DNA from: Ectocarpus siliculosus
Taxonomy: Eukaryota > Sar > Phaeophyceae > Ectocarpales > Ectocarpaceae
Assembly: GCA_000310025.1 (NCBI GenBank)
Contig: FN649734.1
Location: forward strand, 4,647,735 to 4,711,734
DNA length: 64,000 bases
Reading direction: 5' to 3'
Below the pieces are notes generated by a model. It was not told the origin of the DNA and did not search any database. It saw nothing but the letters and a program-made list of their open reading frames with translations. Below are positions 35,701 to 57,700 of the stretch, in pieces. Within the stretch, counting starts at the first letter, position 1. Each line of letters opens with the position of its first letter. Position numbers and translations under genes: made by a program.

Positions 35701-37224
35701 GTCGTTGACATCGGACAAAGAAACGTAGTCCGACGAAAGGCCATAGCTTCTCGCTCGACGTCAACAATACCGACTTGCTTCATAGTTTCCTGACAAGAGA
35801 GTTTTCCAAATTGGTTTACTTGCCAATCGTCGTAGCACTAACTCTTCACGCTTTTTAGACTACAGGAGCTTGGCATAGACCAGATCTACCTATACAAACC
35901 ACGGGAATCAAGCTACGAGCCTTGCCACCGAGGCATAATACTCTTCATTACGGCAACTACGGCATGCTAAACGCTCTCAACGGAAGAAACGTGCACCTGG
36001 AACGACGTCTCTCGGTACTACTTCAACGTTCTCTTTCTTATCCTAACGGAACACAAACGGAGGATGGACAAGAACATGTCCACAACAATAAAGGGGCGCA
36101 CACTCACGGGGCTCTTTTCTCTCCAGGGGCACAACAAAGTGGGAAACTCTCGTGGGAACCGCATATCTAGCGGAAAAAACTGATCCGTCAACTTCAACGC
36201 GGGACGTCTTGATGGGCAACGAATTCCAGACACAAACAGATGAAGGCGTTCTCCTCCACCGGGACTGCGGCCAACTCTTGTCGCAGGCAACTCCGAGAAA
36301 AAAAGAAAGCGTCATTTGTCTCGGAAAACCCACAACATGCGGCGCAAATTCCACGATGGATGCTGCCCACGCTGGTCATCTTTACCTTTTACCGGCTTCA
36401 AACTTGGTTTCCGCCTCGAGATTCTTCTCCAAGCAGGCAACGAGTGTCGTTGACAAAAACGAACTACCTCGTCGCTCGTTATCCCCACACATTACCACAA
36501 AAGGATCTCCTCAAGCTCTTCAATCGACGTCCAGCAAACCTGTTTCAGGATCGCCAAGACCCCCAAAACACCAAGCATGCTTACCCCCAGCATGCGCCCC
36601 TCGCCCCCAGCAAACATTTATTTATATTGATCAAACCTACCACCGATATCGAAAACCCTCCGCAGTAACTGCGTGTTCATCTCTGATGTAACGGCAAAGC
36701 GAAAACAGGGGGACACACCCTCAGCGGCATCCACGAGATAACCATTACTGTCTCCGGGAAACAAGACAGTATTTCAAAATACGAACACGAAGGGCCAACA
36801 GAAACACGAACAAAACCAGCACCGGCATAACAACCGCAAAGACTATCCGGGGCTGGTCCTAAATCTATACTCATTCGCGGGCAACCGCAACAAAAATATG
36901 GTATTGGAAAACCAGGCAAGGACGGGACAGCACACATGGAAACCTAGGAAATACCCCCCTACTTCTCTGATGGCTTACTCGGGAGATTGCCTCGAACGGC
37001 GTCCCACCAACCTTGGCCCCTCCAAAAACTACTGGAATTTTCAACAATTTTCAGTAAATATACAAAAAAGTGCCACCGAACATCATTCCACCCTTGAGAA
37101 GGAAAGCCGAAATATTGAGCACCTCGGCCGTTACCGGCTGCAAGCAAACCGGGCACATCTTTTTTTCGTGGTTGTCACCGTCCGTTGTAGGCTTGTGAAA
37201 GAAAATGTAAATGGCTTCGCCGTT
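32704..37224. other. Intergenic region with no gene supported
   Basis: Open frames are short, lack conserved motifs and have chance composition. The R1 repeat at 32858-32965 is the only element I can name. The last few hundred bases are probably the 3' UTR or flank of the minus-strand tubulin gene. Confidence 0.55.
32858..32965 (+). repeat. Dispersed repeat, family R1, copy 3
   Basis: aggcatccatcggcgtcagt tggaccggtgg, then atggtactgagcagagaccg gaacgtgtttttgatgtcaa gacaa. It matches 1570-1690 and 25855-25965. Confidence 0.5.
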
Positions 37225-42274
<5,050 letters not shown>

Positions 42275-42563
42275 GGCTTTGCTGCGTGTTGTTATTCTGA
42301 GCGTGTAGCAGGGCCAAGAGCGTGTGTGAGATGAAGGAGATGAGCGCGCCCTCTGTATGCGGAAAACACAACGGCTGTTTTTGTATTTCTGTATACCCCC
42401 CCTCCTGGATCTCAAAATATGAAAACTGAAGGGGGGGGGGGGCGGGGGGGGTAGGTCCCCTCCATCTCTCTTGTTCCCTCTCCATCTCTCTCTCTCACCG
42501 CCAGGCACTCCATCTGACCCTTCCCAGCACGCCCGTCCACCTTACCTCTACCTCAGCGCAACC
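42275..42563. promoter_or_regulatory. Shared 289-bp region between divergent beta-tubulin start codons
   Basis: Only 289 bp separate the two initiator ATGs, so this must hold both 5' UTRs and either one bidirectional promoter or two overlapping ones. Visible features are a G tract at about 42430-42451 (ggggggggggggcggggggg on the plus strand) and a ccatctctct-type pyrimidine repeat at 42461-42500. I see no clear TATA box. Confidence 0.7.
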
Positions 42564-48155
<5,592 letters not shown>

Positions 48156-50097
48156 AAAGAAGCATCTTCGCCTTCTTCATCGTCATGAGCGACAAGAAAA
48201 AAACAAGCAACGGACAAAAAAAAAATAACATGAAAAATAATGAGCCTTAATTTAGTGATATTGCTGTAGAAATACATTCTGAAGAGCTTTGCTTCAGCGG
48301 GTCGGTTTCGTCACCGCCGCCGTTGTATCAAAGAGCGTGATTTTTTTGACGAAATGACCGGTTTGCATGAAAGGATTCGGGCAGGAAGACGGGGGGGGTT
48401 TGTTCATCCCCTGTGAATGTTGCGCGGCAAAAATCTAAAAAATCTAATTAGTTTCCTTGTGGATTGTAGGTTCACCAAATCAAGGAAGGCCTTGCCAAGG
48501 CGCTTATCTCAAGGCTTTTTGCTCTTGGTTGACGGCGGGGAAAGGGCTGGAAGAAGAGTTGTCCTCGAAATCAATGTACAGTGCCCTTACTATGGTAGTG
48601 TGGGATAGATGGCCTTCCTGTTGACATGGAACGTGAACTGCTAGTGCCTACTAGTGTGACTCAGGGCTGTCACGCCTGTGGGCAATGAAGGTATGTTGAT
48701 GTTCTATCTCTGTAGAGCTGTTGTCGGTCCCGATATTGTAGAATCTGTTTCGAGTGTTGTTGTCGTAGAATCGCTATCGTTGACAGCAACCCGTATAACA
48801 TCGCCTGGCGGGCCCTAAACAAAACTGTGGTGTACCCGGTTCGTTATTTTGGCTCGGATTGCGAGCGATACGGGGGCATGTAGTGGAAGGAAATGTTGTG
48901 TCCCGACTTTTTACCTGATTGCCGCTTTGAACCATATTGTAGTGTACCCGTACTTCGCTTGGCTGCCTCTTGCATCCCACGAGCCCCCTTGGTTTCATGC
49001 CCCAGCGAACTACGTAAGAGAAGTGCGACTGGGGAAGGAGGGACATGTTGGGAGTCCTTGTTGTTCCCGAGCGATTGGGGTGGGGAGGGGGGGCGGGGGG
49101 GGGAATGTCCATGTACACATCGACCTAATGCAGAATCAAACCTTTGTGTTGCAAGTTCCTGTCGTTTTTTATGCACACATGCTGCGGGTGGTTTTGACGG
49201 GGCCGTGTGTTGCTCGAGCACGCTGCGCGAATTTCGGGCCACTTCGGACGAGAACCCGTTGTGACTCGTTAGTAGTGGCCTGGATCATTTTGACGCGCGA
49301 GAGAGTTGCATGCACAAGTCTACTGGTACACACCATCGATATTTCTTTTGTTAAGGCGACAGGGAGAGTGGAAACCTGCCCGCAAAGTGGGGGGCCGTGT
49401 GTACCGTGTCAGCGAGAGACGGACGGCGAAACTGTGCGGCAACAAGAATGTTTTTCTCGTCTGTTTCGTGGTCCGCAGTCTTTTTCGTCATAAAGAACCG
49501 AAGGATTTCGAAAAGATCGAGATCCCAGTCAGTACAACACACGAATTTTCGCGTTGTTACTGCTGCTTCTATTCCCGAGCTCAGGTCTCTCTCTTCTGTG
49601 TCAACTCTTATTCGCATAGCCCTCCCTTTGACCGATCGGGTATCAAAAGCCGACCTCGATCTACGGCGCACGAATCGCGACAACCTCAAGTGAGCATGCC
49701 TTGGTAGGGCATCGATAGCCATTACCCCTCCTGAAGCTCCGCAGCTTCCGCTTGTCTTTGCAACGGACAGGAGGAGTAAAACTTTAAATTTGTCTCCCCC
49801 GCGCCGGTTTTTACCCACCTGCGGTTGAACTGAGCGGGGTCCTTGTTGCAAAAGAATTTGGTCGAAGGCCCACATCCAACTTCGTGCAGTATGCTAACGG
49901 GACTCCAGCACTTTCTTTCGCGCCGCAATACAACCTCCGCGCGCATCCATCTCATGATGTTCGATCGACGACTACTGTTTACTGCATCTTCTTGCCCACA
50001 TCAGCCGCGAACGTGGGCCACAGAAATCAAAGGCTGGAATGTTGCTGCGTTCAACGGTTCACGTAGAGACGCTCGACCCGCGGTCCGAAAAACAGTC
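48156..50097. other. Intergenic region with no gene supported
   Basis: Tubulin 3' flank, then about 1.8 kb with only chance frames. The longest (48849-49493 +) has no recognisable motif and no splice-linked continuation. Confidence 0.55.
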
Positions 50098-51747
50098 TCA
50101 CTTCACATCGCCGCTAAACCAAACTCCCAGCCAAGTCTGACTGCAGAGTGTAATCGTCACGCGAATTTGTGTGGCAGCGGCCCAAAACGCCACCCCGTAC
50201 GTGCCACTCTTCTCGCCCCACAGAAATCTTCCCACAATAAGCATCCACGTAAGATATCCCAACTCCATCAACAGAAGTCCTAAAGGTGATGCGAGTAAAA
50301 AGAGCGTCACCATGTCTACCATCACCCAGGCAAGTCCAACAGATCCACACCCCGTGATAAACCATTGCACTCGCGTCGTCAGCGAAATATCAGCAGCTGG
50401 GACCCCACAGGCCGCGAACAGCCCGGAAACAAGCCACGCCTCAAGGCCTAGGAATAAAACTGCGTCCAGAATACCCACAGCAGGATCACCCACACCACGC
50501 AACCAGGAGAAGAGAGAGGTGACCGAAATCACGATTAACCCGCCCAACAGGAGATACTTTCTCTGGCGTTGATGCACCGTCGTGCGAAACCTTCGCAAGC
50601 CCTGAACTAGGTGTGTTCTCAGCTCCCGATGACGGCACAGTACGACGGGAATGGAGCATCCCAATGCCACGTATTCAGCAAAGAAGACCGTCACGCCGAC
50701 AACAGCCTGCGCAATAGCTACGGCCAACCAAAACAACATGAGGCAACCAAACGTCAACCCATCTGGAGAACGATCGACGCAACTCAGTGGTCCTCGCCCA
50801 ACAGGTGTGGAAACGAAACTTGATGCCATCAAAGAGCAGACCGTCACGGAGATAGGGTGAAGGAATAGGATGAAGAACCAAGTGTAAAAAATTTGATACC
50901 AACAGAAATCCCACTCATCACACGAATTTGATGAATATCTGCTAACTATGGTACCCTTTCCAGTGACTTTTATAGCCAGCACGGCAAGGAAGAAACTCAA
51001 TCCAACAGCCTCGAGAACCCAGAATAGACGCCATTTCCCCCTCACGTTCTTCAGCACCACCATCACCTTCTCGTCCTAACAAGTATCAATTGTTACGAAC
51101 AGATTGCAATGTCGTCACAAGGGCGTGCTGCGGAGGAAGCAGGTGTACAGAAGGTCGCCGAAGTTTGCAAGCGGCTCCCAAGTTAACCGAGAAGCTTGGC
51201 AAAATAGAGCCAACTCTTCTCGTGTAGATCAGCTAGACACAACAACAGCAGCAGTTCATTGCATGGTAATAACAGTGGCATTTGACAATGAATCAACTCG
51301 TGCTCTCTGCCGACGTGTGTGTGCTATATGCTACGGTACGTCGAGGTCGCTTACCACATCCGCGATGAAAAGAACCGCAGCGGCTCCGATAACTAGCTCC
51401 ATATTCTCGAAAGACGAGTAGAACAGGACCCGAACGGAAGCCCCGATCAGAGCGACGAAGGTCCCGAGCAAACACGCACCAAACGCCCGTCTTCGGGTAC
51501 ACCAAGCAAAGTCCACCGAGCCGAGTCCTTCCAAGCAGAGCGCACAGCCACCCCACAAGTCTGCCGCCACTATGGTGAGCAGAAGGTACATGGCGCCCGC
51601 AATCGCCACAATGGAGTAGTCGGGGCTCCCATCAGCATAATAATCATCGTCAATGGAAGACGTCTGGCTCTGGGTGGGAGGCTGATTTCCAGTAATAACC
51701 CATAGACCAGCGTAGCACACGGCTTGAGACTTGGAGATGAAGAACAC
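50098..51747 (-). CDS. Multi-pass membrane protein of unknown family (5' end unresolved)
   Basis: Two exons are clear in coding order: the one ending at 51355 (GCGGATGTG|gtaagc) and 51075-50098 (acceptor gttag, stop TGA), joined in phase 0 to read LFIADV|DEKVMVVLKNV. The hydrophobic profile suggests about ten membrane segments (for example VAIAGAMYLLLTIVAADLWG, FWVLEAVGLSFFLAVLAI, IFYTWFFILFLHPISVTVC, YLLLGGLIVISVTSLFSWL). A basic cytosolic-type loop HRELRTHLVQGLRRFRTTVH sits before the YLLLGG segment. The 5' end is unclear: the coding frame runs up to a stop just beyond 51818. One possible model begins this exon at 51729 and joins in phase to an exon at about 52070-51933 starting MYMSGWPEATILIA. 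I recognise no transporter signature. Confidence 0.62.
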
Positions 51748-52554
51748 ACGGCGAAACGCGTGGTGCCGAAGAGCGAGGGGCGCGGTCCAGGATGCATGGC
51801 ACAGCAGACGAATCGAGACTTAGATGTGTCGACGTGCAGCAGAGAGGGGGAAGGGCATACTGGTTCGACGTCAACATGAAAACCGGCTTCATCTGCTACA
51901 TACTCGCCTGCTTTGTAGCGTCCATGAGGAACCTTGCTGCATCGTTCTTCATGCAATGTTGTGCTCCAAATGGCCGAAACGACCGTTTCACTAGACCGTT
52001 TTCGGGTGCAAGACAGATATAGACGCCGAGCAATCAATATGGTAGCCTCTGGCCAACCTGACATGTACATGGTGTGTTTGAGTCGCACCCCGGCTTTTCA
52101 ATCTACTGCCGAGGACAAACACAACTTGAGAAATCGATTCACGGTACATGTTCTCACGATGAGGACAACCCAGGCTGCCACAGCCTCGGGTCGCGAGACG
52201 GGAGATGGGCCGTCTCCCTCGCCGCGCTCGCCGCAAGCCCAGAGGTACACGGAGTCCGGCAGAACTTGCTTCAGCCTGAAGTCTTTTCCAGGCCAGGGTG
52301 TGGCGGTCAACGCGCCCGGCCTGTTGTTTGCTTCCGAGGCGTCGTGTCCTCTGCCCACCGTGTGAACGGGCGCCCTTGCAGGGAATGACGCGCTTCTTGG
52401 CGGCGGCCGTCTCTGCGCCATTTCGATTATACCACCTGACGGTGCTGATTGTGGTCGTTGCAGAAACGGACCCTGCTCATTTTCGGGCGAATCTTCCTGT
52501 TCGGGTGGTGATGATCCGCCACGCGCCATTGGGACATGTGCGCCGCTGCCGAGT

Positions 52555-53640
52555 GCACAGAGGTGGCGGCGGATGGGGTCAAGACACGGATAGTTTCAGC
52601 TAAGCTGATGGTAGGGAGATAGAAACCACGACTTGGCATCTAGTCTCTGTCCTAGTGATTATTCTGGCTCGTGGCGGGGGGTTGTACTCAGGGTCGTGCA
52701 TGCCGTAGTCGTTAGACCGTTGACCTCGCATCCCTACAAAGCCGGGACGGAGCACCGAGGGTTCCCACCGGATCAGGCTCTCACATCACCACGCTAGACG
52801 CACCGTGAGGTACTCGGCGAGTCGCATGAAGGGTGCGCTGCATCCTGCTAAGGGTGTTCGGCATCTTGTGCTTACTTCCTTGCGTACGGATGACACAGCT
52901 GCGTATGACTTTATTTATTTTCTGGTGCTTTCACTTCCAAAGACAGTTGTAAGCACTGTGTAACTGCCTCGAGGGTGCTTGACCAATTAAACGCAACGTG
53001 GTGCGGTCATCCCCTTTGCGCGGAGTGAGGGTTCTCGACCCCGCGCAACATAATTTATTCGCCCGCCATTATGGTTACCGCAAAAAAATAATACGGAGTA
53101 TATGAAACTGGCTCGTGGCGGGAGGGAGCCAAACCATATCGGGAAAACCAAGCTATCGTGTCGGGAAGTTTGTGAGTGTCTACGAAGCACAGCACTCACC
53201 GAACGTGACCTCGAACCACCATACGCTCGCCGTTTTCACTCGCATCTTGCGGGCTTGGAGGATCGGCTGGGTTAACAGCGTCGAACGCAGCCTAGGAGCC
53301 GGTAGGAAACGCATGGACGTCAGTCAATGTTTAGCCATAAAACCTGGAAGGGCAAGCATTCAACGCTCGAGTGGAGAGCGACTCCGCGATAAACCCAAAA
53401 CGTGATAGTTCCGTGTCATTCCGGGCGGCGGTAAGAGACTCACGGTACGAGAATCTTAATCCTTGGTACTGGAACAACAGCCTACGTGTTGGCTCAAATC
53501 ACGGAGGTGGCGGAAGATCGGGTCAAGACATGGATAATATCAGCTAGTCCGTTGGTCGGGGGAACGAAACCACGGCTTTTCCATCGAGTCCCTGGTCTAG
53601 TCATTGTTCTAGCTGGTGCTGGGGCGTGCGAACTTAATCG
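52555..53640 (+). repeat. Pair of diverged ~130-bp direct repeats, about 0.95 kb apart
   Basis: gaggtggcggcggatggggt caagacacggatag, agaaaccacgacttggcatc, and ctagtgattattctggctcg at 52555-52680 match gaggtggcggaagatcgggt, gaaaccacggcttttccatc, and ctagtcattgttctagctgg at 53503-53630. About three quarters of positions agree by eye. Confidence 0.6.
52690..52800 (+). repeat. SINE/MITE-like dispersed repeat (family R2)
   Basis: gtgcatgccgtagtcgttag, cctcgcatccctacaaagcc, gggacggagc, caggctctcacatcacc in R2 order. This copy immediately follows a copy of the 130-bp direct repeat and shares a ggggg(t)gtactca head with the partial copy at 6848. Confidence 0.6.
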
Positions 53641-54267
53641 AAAGAGGTAAACTACACAGCCCCATGAGTTGAACAGTACATTCATCTGTATTGAATGTTG
53701 CGACCCTCACGTGATACCCACCGGAAGGTGGTCCCCGTGCATTATTTTCATCTTTCCAGACACGCCACAGCAATAGGTCACAAACACACGCCTCAACAGA
53801 TAGGCATGGTTTAAATAAACAAGAAAAAAGAACACGACTCTGTCTTCAAAATATAGGAAACTTCAAGCCGTCTCATACCATAATCGATCCTCCCACCGCG
53901 TGCAGACTTGCTGTGTCTTCGAGATGCGTGGCCCACCTGTGCCACCTTCAAGACGAAGTAGATACCGAGCAAGCACAGTTTGCACGTGAGCGACGGTATT
54001 TATGTGTTTCTGTCTATCTGCAGGGATTCAGCAGCTTACGCCGCCACTCTCAAAGGATAAGGGTCGATGCCAAGATACCGTACGTATCGGATGCTGTTCG
54101 TGAATACTGTGTCCTTGTTCATATCATATGGCGCTGAGTCTGTCGTGTATTGGTTTGTTTGAGACTTCAAATGCGCAAATAAATAATGATTGGGTGATAA
54201 CCTTGTGCGCCGTTTGCTGACCGATATGAAGGCCCCTGAAAATACAGATCGACGTGTAACAAATGTG

Positions 54268-54272
54268 CTTCT
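54268..54272 (+). other. Target-site duplication, left (CTTCT)
   Basis: cttct immediately before the left LTR is repeated at 59791-59795 immediately after the right LTR. A 5-bp duplication is the expected length for copia integration. Confidence 0.9.
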
Positions 54273-54492
54273 TGACAGCAGTTCAGCAGTTGTCTGGGCT
54301 GCCGTGTGCTGCTGTGTAGTTGGCAGTAGTGGCGCAGTTTGGGTAGGTAAACACAGAGTGATTCATTAACATACAAAGCGACCAAGCCTGCCTTCACCTG
54401 ACGGTTACAGACTTGAAGTCACGCCTTCACAATACTGCACAAAACCCATGCAGTAGAATAGAGTCAGTTCTTGCACTACAATACTCCTGACA
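54273..54492 (-). repeat. 3' LTR of the copia element
   Basis: 220 bp, beginning tgacagcagttcagcagttg and ending tactcctgaca on the plus strand, so TG...CA ends are present in both orientations. Confidence 0.93.
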
Positions 54493-54600
54493 TGTCCTCT
54501 CAAGAGCTACGGCATTCTAATTCTGAAATACAAGACACGATCTTCTCTCTCTCAATGTCCTCTCAAAACGATATCAGTGTCCTCTCGAACAAGTGTCTAC
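54493..54600 (-). promoter_or_regulatory. Polypurine tract region with three related copies
   Basis: Directly inside the 3' LTR the minus strand reads ttgagaggaca, the expected polypurine primer for plus-strand DNA synthesis. Near-copies (tgtcctctcaa / tgtcctctcga on the plus strand) recur at about 54555 and 54579. Confidence 0.6.
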
Positions 54601-54721
54601 GAATACGTGCTTTCTGAATAACTCAAAAAACGATACTCACTAACTGCCATAGTTTTCAAGCAGCGAAATGTTTTCTTCTTATCATACGAATGCTCTTCCA
54701 ACCGAAATCTCCAACTCATGC

Positions 54722-57700
54722 TCACACTCCAAGCAACAGAAGGCGGTTCTGCAGGAACTTCACAGCTCCCGAACTCTTGGTGAGGATGTCCGCCCTCTGC
54801 AGGTTGGTTTCGATATACTCGACATCTACCACTTCCTTTTCTACAAGAGACCGAACATGGTGAAATTTTACATCGATGTGCTTGGTGCGCGGGGTGATTT
54901 TCGCGCTCCTGCTAAGTGACACAGCACCAGAGTTATCCTCGAAAACGACGGTTGCCTGCTCCTGCTTCTGATTCATGGACTCTAGCAGGTTCCGGAATTG
55001 GATGACCATGACGCACCCCTTTTACAGTGCGACGTACTCGGCCTCTACCGTCGATATAGCCACCACCGTTTGCTTCTTCGCCGTCCATTCCACCGGGCCA
55101 CCTGCAAAGTACAAAACAACACCGGTAGTGGAGTACCCGTTGTCTAGGTCACCGGCGTGGTCAGAATCCACATATGCCGTTAGGTTGTCTCCGTCGTCGG
55201 CGTCCTCGCGGTATGTGATCCCGATGGAGGTCGTCCCCTTTAGGTACCTGAGTACCCGCTTCAGCTTCACCATTGCTCTGGGACCGGGCTTCGCCATGCT
55301 CTTCGCTAGTACCATCACCGAGTGAGTAATGTCCGGCCTCGAGCCCCGGCTGAGATACAGAAGGCTTCCTACGGCGGACCGGAAATACGTGGTGTCCTCT
55401 GGAGACAGAACCGCCTCCTCCACGATGCTGATCGGTCCGGGCTCAGCCGGAGTCTTCGCCGAGCTAGCGTCGGCCATTCCGAACTTGTCAAGCACGGCGT
55501 TCGCGTACGTGTTCTGCGAAAAGAGGATCACCCCGGCGTCGATGTTCCTTTCAATCGCCATGCCGAGGAGGAACTTCGCATCTCCAAGGTACACCGTGTC
55601 GAACCGCTCCTTCAGCTGTTCGATAACTGTCATCACCAGATCCTCGTCGCTCCCCGAAAATAGGATGTCGTCGACGTACACGAGGAGGAGAACCTCTCCC
55701 GCGTTGAGGCTGTATAGACAGGGATCCGCCGGGCTCCGAACGAATCCGATCTCCATCAGATACTCGTGGAAGGTGCCGTTCCAGCCTTTCGGGGAGAGAC
55801 GCAGCCCGTACAGTCACGCCTTAAGCAGCCACACCTGCCGTGCTTGTTCCGGAGAACACTCGAATCCTTTCGGAGGGATTACAAAAATCGGTTTCGCATT
55901 CTTGGGGACCCGTGCATGCAGGAACGCCGTCTTGATGTCGGCTTGCTTTAGAACAAAACCGTTTTGAGCAGCGCTAGCGACAAATAGATGAACTGTTTCC
56001 ATCGACGCCACAGGCGCTGCCTTATCTTCGCCCGTGTCAGCTTGGTGAAAACCTTGAACCACAATGCGGCTCTTGAGACGAACAGGTTCTCGGTCTTGGT
56101 TGTATTTTACCTTGAATAGGTATTTGGCCGGAAGCGCCTGAGCACCCTCCGGCAGGTCTACCCAGTCGAACACGTCATGCTCGACCAGTGATCGTCCTTC
56201 GTCACGCATGCTTTCTTTCCACGCGTCAGCATCCGGTCCACTCACCGCTTGGCTGTAGTTGGCCGGGTCAGGGGGCATGTAGCCCGCCTCACCGGGGCTT
56301 CCTGTCCCGGTGGCTCCGAGTACACTCCCAGTAAGCAAGGAATACTCCATCCGCTCGTACGCCTTCTCCGCCGTGTGCAGATCCATAACCGTTCGTGGCA
56401 CGGGGTTCCTGCCGCTCCGGCGAAGGCCTGGCTCCTGCTGCTGGGGCGTCGGTTCCATCCCGCCATCGTCCTTCTGTTCTTCTTGATTTTCTTCTTCGTC
56501 GATCGTTTCCTCCCAGCCGGGCTGGTAAATTATCCTGCCGGGCTCGGGCAGCGGGTCCGCTCCTACCTTGGGGGGAACCACGTCGCGCGGGTCTTTCTCG
56601 CAGAAGGACACTTCGCCGGAGTTGGTGATCTTCGAGGGTTCTGTGGGGTCCCAAAGCCTGTACGACCTGCTCTTAGAGTTGTAACCAACCAGATACATCT
56701 TCTTGGCCCTGGCGGCAAGCTTGTTGGGCCGGAACCTCGCTTCCTCGTGCTTAAAACAGACCGAACCAAATTCGTGCATGTGCTTCAAGCTGCCGAGCGG
56801 TTTGCCTTCCCATACCTCAAGTGGTGCCTTGCCGTCCAATGCTTCCGTGGGCGTGCGGTTCAGGATGTAGATTGCGGTCTTAAAAGCTTCAGCCCACAGG
56901 CGGCCCGGGAGATGCGGTGCACCCAAGAGGAGGCGGCGCGTCGTGGCTATAACAATGCCAAAACCACGCTCGGCGATGGCGTTACCCTCAGGGACGTACG
57001 GGGCGTTGGTCGTGATTTTGATTCCAAGTGATTGTGCCAACGCGTCGAACCTTCCCTTGAATTCGGCCCCTCCATCGCAGTTAACTGTATCTAGGCAAAT
57101 TCCTAGCGGGTCAGCAACCTCCTTGACAACCGTTTCCAGCCCTTCGGCAGCTTCACCTTTCGTTTTGATCGGAATCCCCCATCTCATGCGCGAGTTGTCG
57201 TCCGTAAACATCACTGCGCGCCGGCTACCACCGTATGACTCTTCAGAATGCGGCCCCCACGTGTCGACGTGCACGAGCTCAAGCCGTGCGTCGGCGCGAG
57301 GACGATCAGACGGAGGGTGGCTGCTCTTCTTGCTGTTTCCGGCGGAACATACCTCGCAATCTCCGGACTCGATGTTTCGGTTGAATTTTACTCCCGAGTG
57401 CTCCTTGTCCGCCAGCAGCTGGAGAGCGCGCGGGTTGCAGTGGCCCATCCTCCGATGCCACAAGTGCGCGTCGACCTTGGTGCGAAACAGTTTCGCGGAT
57501 CCGTCCAGGCTCACGTCGTCGACGATGATATTGACCACGTACATCCGCGGTATTTCTTTCGAGATGGGAAACGCGTGCTGACCGCCGCGAAGAGCTGGCG
57601 GGGTAGACATCAGATCACACAGCACCCCCTTTTCTTCCAAAGCTCCAACCGAAAATATGTTTGCTCCTAGGTCCGGTACCAGGAGAACTTCCAGCGACAC

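Larger units (their letters stand above)
52089..54267. other. Intergenic, repeat-bearing, no gene supported
   Basis: It contains R2 (52690-52800) and a duplicated ~130-bp segment (about 52555-52690 and 53500-53640). No protein frame is convincing. Confidence 0.55.

Noticed and set aside
48849-49493. 214-codon plus-strand frame downstream of tubulin
   Set aside because: Shows no family motif or splice context; chance-like composition.
55814-55816. TGA in copia RT as programmed read-through or selenocysteine
   Set aside because: It lies within conserved RT rather than at a gag/pol border, and a second stop (TAA) follows; simple mutation is more likely.
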